A stretch of 64,000 nt of DNA from an uncultured Pelagibacteraceae bacterium (GTDB lineage: Bacteria; Pseudomonadota; Alphaproteobacteria; Pelagibacterales; Pelagibacteraceae): assembly GCA_902619925.1 (NCBI GenBank), contig CACNFY010000004.1, positions 1 through 64,000 of the forward strand, in the 5' to 3' direction. The notes beneath the pieces are model-generated. The model was not told where the DNA came from, did no database searches, and saw nothing but the letters and a program-made list of their open reading frames with translations. Shown here piece after piece: positions 61,696 through 64,000 of the stretch. The position numbers and the translations under genes were made by a program. How positions within the stretch are numbered: the first letter of the stretch is position 1; every line of letters begins with the position of its first letter.

Positions 61696-62828
61696 TAAAA
61701 TTTTGGTCGTATACCAGAGAATATAAAAAAAATAATTCTAAAATATTGTCTGCTATCAATAAGACTCTAAAGAAAGGTAATTTATTTTTTGGAGATCAGC
61801 AAATAAAATTTGAAAATAATTTTTCTAAAAAATATAAATCAAAATTTGCAATAAGTTGTGGTAGTGGAACAGATGCTTTGTTAATCTCTTTATTATCAAT
61901 TGGTATAAAAAAAGGTGACGAAGTAATTACAGCGGCAAATACAGCCATTCCTACTATATCAGCAATTAAATCTGCAGGCGCGACTCCTAAATTAGTTGAT
62001 ATTGGTGAGGATTACTTGATTAACAAAGATATGATTGAGAGTGCTATTACAAAAAAAACTAGAGCTATTATACCTGTACATTTGTATGGGCAAACATGTG
62101 ATATGAGTGAAATAATAAAAATTTCAAATAGATATAAAATAAAAATTGTTGAGGACTGTGCACAAGCTCAGGGAGCTAAGTACAAAAATAAGTTTGCTGG
62201 TACATTTGGATCTTTTGGCTGTTTTTCATTTTATCCAACGAAAATTCTTGGAACCTATGGCGACGGTGGAATGATATTAACAAATGACAAAAAACTTTAT
62301 TTAAAAGCAAAAAGAATTAGATTTTATGGCATAGAAACTAATAATAAAAAAAATAAGTTTAATAATAAGTACTACGCAAACGAACCTGGAATCAACTCTA
62401 GACTTGACGAAATTCAGTCAACAATTTTAAATATCAAATTAAAATCTGTAGATAAGAATATAAAAAAAAGAAGATTAATTGCTAAAAAATATATAAAGTC
62501 TTTATCTAATTCCACCTTGTTATTGCCTAATGAAAGAAATAATAAAACTCACGTATATCATTTATTTACTATTTATCATCCGAAAGGAAAGAAAATCATG
62601 AAATATATGCTGAATAAAGGTGTTCAAACTAGATCAATATATCCGTATCCAATTAATAAAATGAAAGCATATTTTAAAGACTTTAAAAAAAATAAAAATC
62701 TAAATAATTCTTATAAAAAATCAAAAGGTATTTTTTGTCTTCCATTATATCCTGAGCTTAAAAATTCAGAAATTAACTTTATTTTAAATGCTCTTAAATT
62801 TTCCTTAAAAAAATTACAAATTTGGTAG
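61692..62828 (+). CDS. DegT/DnrJ/EryC1/StrS-family sugar aminotransferase
   Basis: A PLP-dependent aminotransferase of 378 residues. FAISCGSGTDALLISLLS near residues 55-72 binds the phosphate, VPVHLYGQTCDM-like IIPVHLYGQTCDM near 125-137, EDCAQAQGAKY near 154-164, and the PLP Lys is in FSFYPTKILGTYGDGGMI near 177-194. It probably aminates the keto group produced by the FdtA-like isomerase, giving a 3-amino-3,6-dideoxysugar. It is the last gene of the island, and its TAG stop lies inside the 3' end of the convergent tRNA gene. Confidence 0.9.
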   Translation: MIKFWSYTREYKKNNSKILSAINKTLKKGNLFFGDQQIKFENNFSKKYKSKFAISCGSGTDALLISLLSIGIKKGDEVITAANTAIPTISAIKSAGATPKLVDIGEDYLINKDMIESAITKKTRAIIPVHLYGQTCDMSEIIKISNRYKIKIVEDCAQAQGAKYKNKFAGTFGSFGCFSFYPTKILGTYGDGGMILTNDKKLYLKAKRIRFYGIETNNKKNKFNNKYYANEPGINSRLDEIQSTILNIKLKSVDKNIKKRRLIAKKYIKSLSNSTLLLPNERNNKTHVYHLFTIYHPKGKKIMKYMLNKGVQTRSIYPYPINKMKAYFKDFKKNKNLNNSYKKSKGIFCLPLYPELKNSEINFILNALKFSLKKLQIW

Positions 62829-62899
62829 CGGGAAGTGGGATCGAACCACTGACCTCGGGCTTATGAGTCCCGCGCTCTAACCAACTGAGCTACCCCGCC
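62823..62899 (-). tRNA. tRNA-Met (CAT anticodon), CCA encoded
   Basis: Minus-strand sequence starting GGCGGGGTAGCTCAG folds as a tRNA: a 7-bp acceptor stem with terminal G-U pairs, D-arm TAGCTCAGTTGGTTAGAGC, anticodon loop CTCATAA (CAT), T-arm AGTGG-TTCGATC-CCACT, and the CCA encoded at 62823-62825. The start resembles alphaproteobacterial elongator tRNA-Met. The position 31/39 pair is an A-G mismatch. A lysidine-modified tRNA-Ile(CAT) is the less likely alternative. The degT stop codon overlaps bases 62826-62828. Confidence 0.92.
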
Positions 62900-62932
62900 A
62901 TTAGATTTAAAAGATATATACTATTTTAAAGT

Positions 62933-63115
62933 TTACGAAGCAATATGCTTAATAATATAGTACAATAATCCTGTTATAATGGTTGCTATAACAAAACCCT
63001 CAATGAAAAGAATTATGACCTTTTTTGTATTTTTATATTCAGTTCTTAAATAAATATGAACCATTGTATAAATACCAACAATTGCGATACTTAAAAGTAT
63101 ATCTGTTGCCAACAT
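62933..63115 (-). CDS. Hypothetical small membrane protein
   Basis: A 60-residue protein with two hydrophobic helices near residues 4-22 (TDILLSIAIVGIYTMVHIY) and 34-55 (ILFIEGFVIATIITGLLYYI), separated by a charged segment RTEYKNTKK. I do not recognise a family. It lies 6 bp downstream of the pmbA-like gene on the same strand, which makes it a likely co-transcribed true gene rather than chance. Confidence 0.55.
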   Translation of the reverse strand: MLATDILLSIAIVGIYTMVHIYLRTEYKNTKKVIILFIEGFVIATIITGLLYYIIKHIAS

Positions 63116-63121
63116 ATAATT

Positions 63122-64000
63122 TTATTTTCCACCTACTGTCATTCCGGTAATAAGAATAGTTGGTGAATTAGTAGAATATTTAAATTCTAAATCATTAGCT
63201 AAAGTAATGTTTTGAAACATTTCATTAAAATTACCAGCAATAGTTATTTCGCTCACAGGATAGATAAATTCACCATTTTCGATCATAGTACCTGAAGCAC
63301 CAACTGAATAATCACCAGTTATTAAATTTGCACCTCTTCCAATTGTTTCATTAACATAAATAATTTTCTTTTCACTTTTAATTAAATCCTCAAACGATAA
63401 TTCGCCATTCTCAAAATATAAATTTGTTGTTCCACTGGATCTACCATTTGATTTTCTATTGATTTTTTTTCCATTATAACTGTCTATTAAATAATCTTTT
63501 AATACACCATCTTTAACCAACTCTAGATTGTCTACTTTTACTCCTTCACTATCAAAATATCTTGATCCATTACCTTTTATTATATTTCCTCTATCAATAA
63601 TATTTATTGATTTATTAAATACCTGATTGTTTATCTTATCTTTTAAAAAGGTTGTACCCTTTGCTATAGCGCTAGAGCTAATTGCGCCTGCAAAATTTGT
63701 TAGAAAATTTTTTGAAATTCTTTTATCAAAAATAATACTTATTTTTTCGCTTTTAATTTTTTTTGGATTTAATTTATTAATTGCATATTTTGCAGCATTT
63801 CTTCCTATAGTTTCCGGTTTAAGTAAATCACTAAAGAATCTTTTAGTGGTATATTCGTAGTCTCTCTCCATAGAACCGTTACTTTTCGAAACAACCTCAC
63901 AATATGCGGTAAATTGTGAGGTTTTATAACCATCCATAAATCCATTTGAGTTAGCTAAAATAAAATTAGATTTGTTTTCACTAAATCCTGATCCATTAGT
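63122..64000 (-). CDS. pmbA: PmbA/TldE metalloprotease-related protein, partial (N-terminus beyond window)
   Basis: C-terminal 290 or so residues of a TldD/PmbA family protein. The frame is open through the right edge; upstream of the track's Met the translation reads SGFSENKSNFILANSNGF, typical of PmbA. KRISKNFLTNFAGAISSSAIAKG, NIIKGNGSRYFDSEGV and YSVGASGTMIENGEFIYPVSE near the end are conserved. The TldD HExxxH metal site is not present in the visible part, fitting PmbA/TldE, the non-catalytic partner. TldD/TldE degrade or process unfolded peptides such as microcin precursors. Confidence 0.87.
   Translation of the reverse strand, partial: TNGSGFSENKSNFILANSNGFMDGYKTSQFTAYCEVVSKSNGSMERDYEYTTKRFFSDLLKPETIGRNAAKYAINKLNPKKIKSEKISIIFDKRISKNFLTNFAGAISSSAIAKGTTFLKDKINNQVFNKSINIIDRGNIIKGNGSRYFDSEGVKVDNLELVKDGVLKDYLIDSYNGKKINRKSNGRSSGTTNLYFENGELSFEDLIKSEKKIIYVNETIGRGANLITGDYSVGASGTMIENGEFIYPVSEITIAGNFNEMFQNITLANDLEFKYSTNSPTILITGMTVGGK

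Noticed and set aside
53659-62828. Polysaccharide island as a prophage or IS-borne element
   Set aside because: No integrase, transposase, terminal repeats or phage genes were found; only the tRNA at one border hints at integration.
1-64000. CRISPR arrays, rRNA genes and origin of replication
   Set aside because: No regularly spaced repeats, no rRNA-like stretches and no dnaA-box cluster were noticed on reading either strand.

Overview
The window reads as one stretch of a streamlined, very AT-rich marine alphaproteobacterial chromosome. The best fit is the SAR11 clade (Pelagibacterales). This rests on Lys/Asn/Ile-rich proteins, TAATG and ATGA start-stop overlaps between most neighbours, almost no intergenic DNA, and familiar SAR11-type content: TRAP and amino-acid ABC transporters, TSUP permeases, a methylcitrate operon, class II DAHP synthase and CimA. 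Species is inferred from content only; no rRNA is present.

Layout. 1-1101 (minus): partial gamma-glutamylcyclotransferase-like gene and a CinA N-domain protein. 1122-8335 (plus): sfsA, map, purB-purC-purS-purQ-purL, bolA and a CGFS glutaredoxin, apparently one long operon. 8336-18865 (minus): methyltransferase, rpsD, trmJ-like, cimA, cysS, nadE, class II DAHP synthase, glmS and a stand-alone GlmU acetyltransferase domain. 18936-23776 (plus): gph, a LysE exporter and prpD-prpB-prpC. 23779-26720 (minus): nrdAB behind a tandem pair of NrdR-like boxes, divergent from a phosphomannomutase/phosphoglucomutase. 28323-33887 (minus): two TSUP permeases (one with a damaged start), dusA and a DctPQM TRAP transporter with a terminator/RBS hairpin between dctP and dctQ. 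33977-39057: CaiB-type CoA transferase, cmk, rpoZ, an MFS transporter, an HIBADH-type dehydrogenase and a PNPOx-like flavoprotein.

39057-42770 looks accessory: a truncated beta-carbonic anhydrase is butted against a convergent pair encoding a secreted FecR-domain protein and a TPR plus beta-barrel outer-membrane protein. I read this pair as a Slam-like (type XI) exporter with its cargo. 42791-46220 holds a redoxin, GT4 and GT9 glycosyltransferases and a DUF6165 protein. 46386-48659 is a polar amino-acid ABC transporter without its ATPase.

48720-53662 is a coherent metabolic module. A SpeD-SpeE fusion makes spermidine and releases methylthioadenosine (MTA). MtnP, MtnA and a class II aldolase then process MTA in a DHAP-shunt-like route, Apt reclaims adenine, and a GFA-family protein and a small membrane protein of unknown role sit between them.

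53659-62828 is a surface-polysaccharide island: rfbB-rfbA-rfbC, two paralogous GT2 genes on the opposite strand, and an FdtA-like cupin, SDR, C-methyltransferase, SDR and DegT aminotransferase set. Together these suggest a dTDP-activated, possibly C-branched, amino-deoxysugar. The island ends at a tRNA-Met gene whose 3' end overlaps the degT stop codon. Beyond it lie a small membrane protein and a partial PmbA/TldE gene. No CRISPR array, insertion sequence, phage gene or rRNA was seen.
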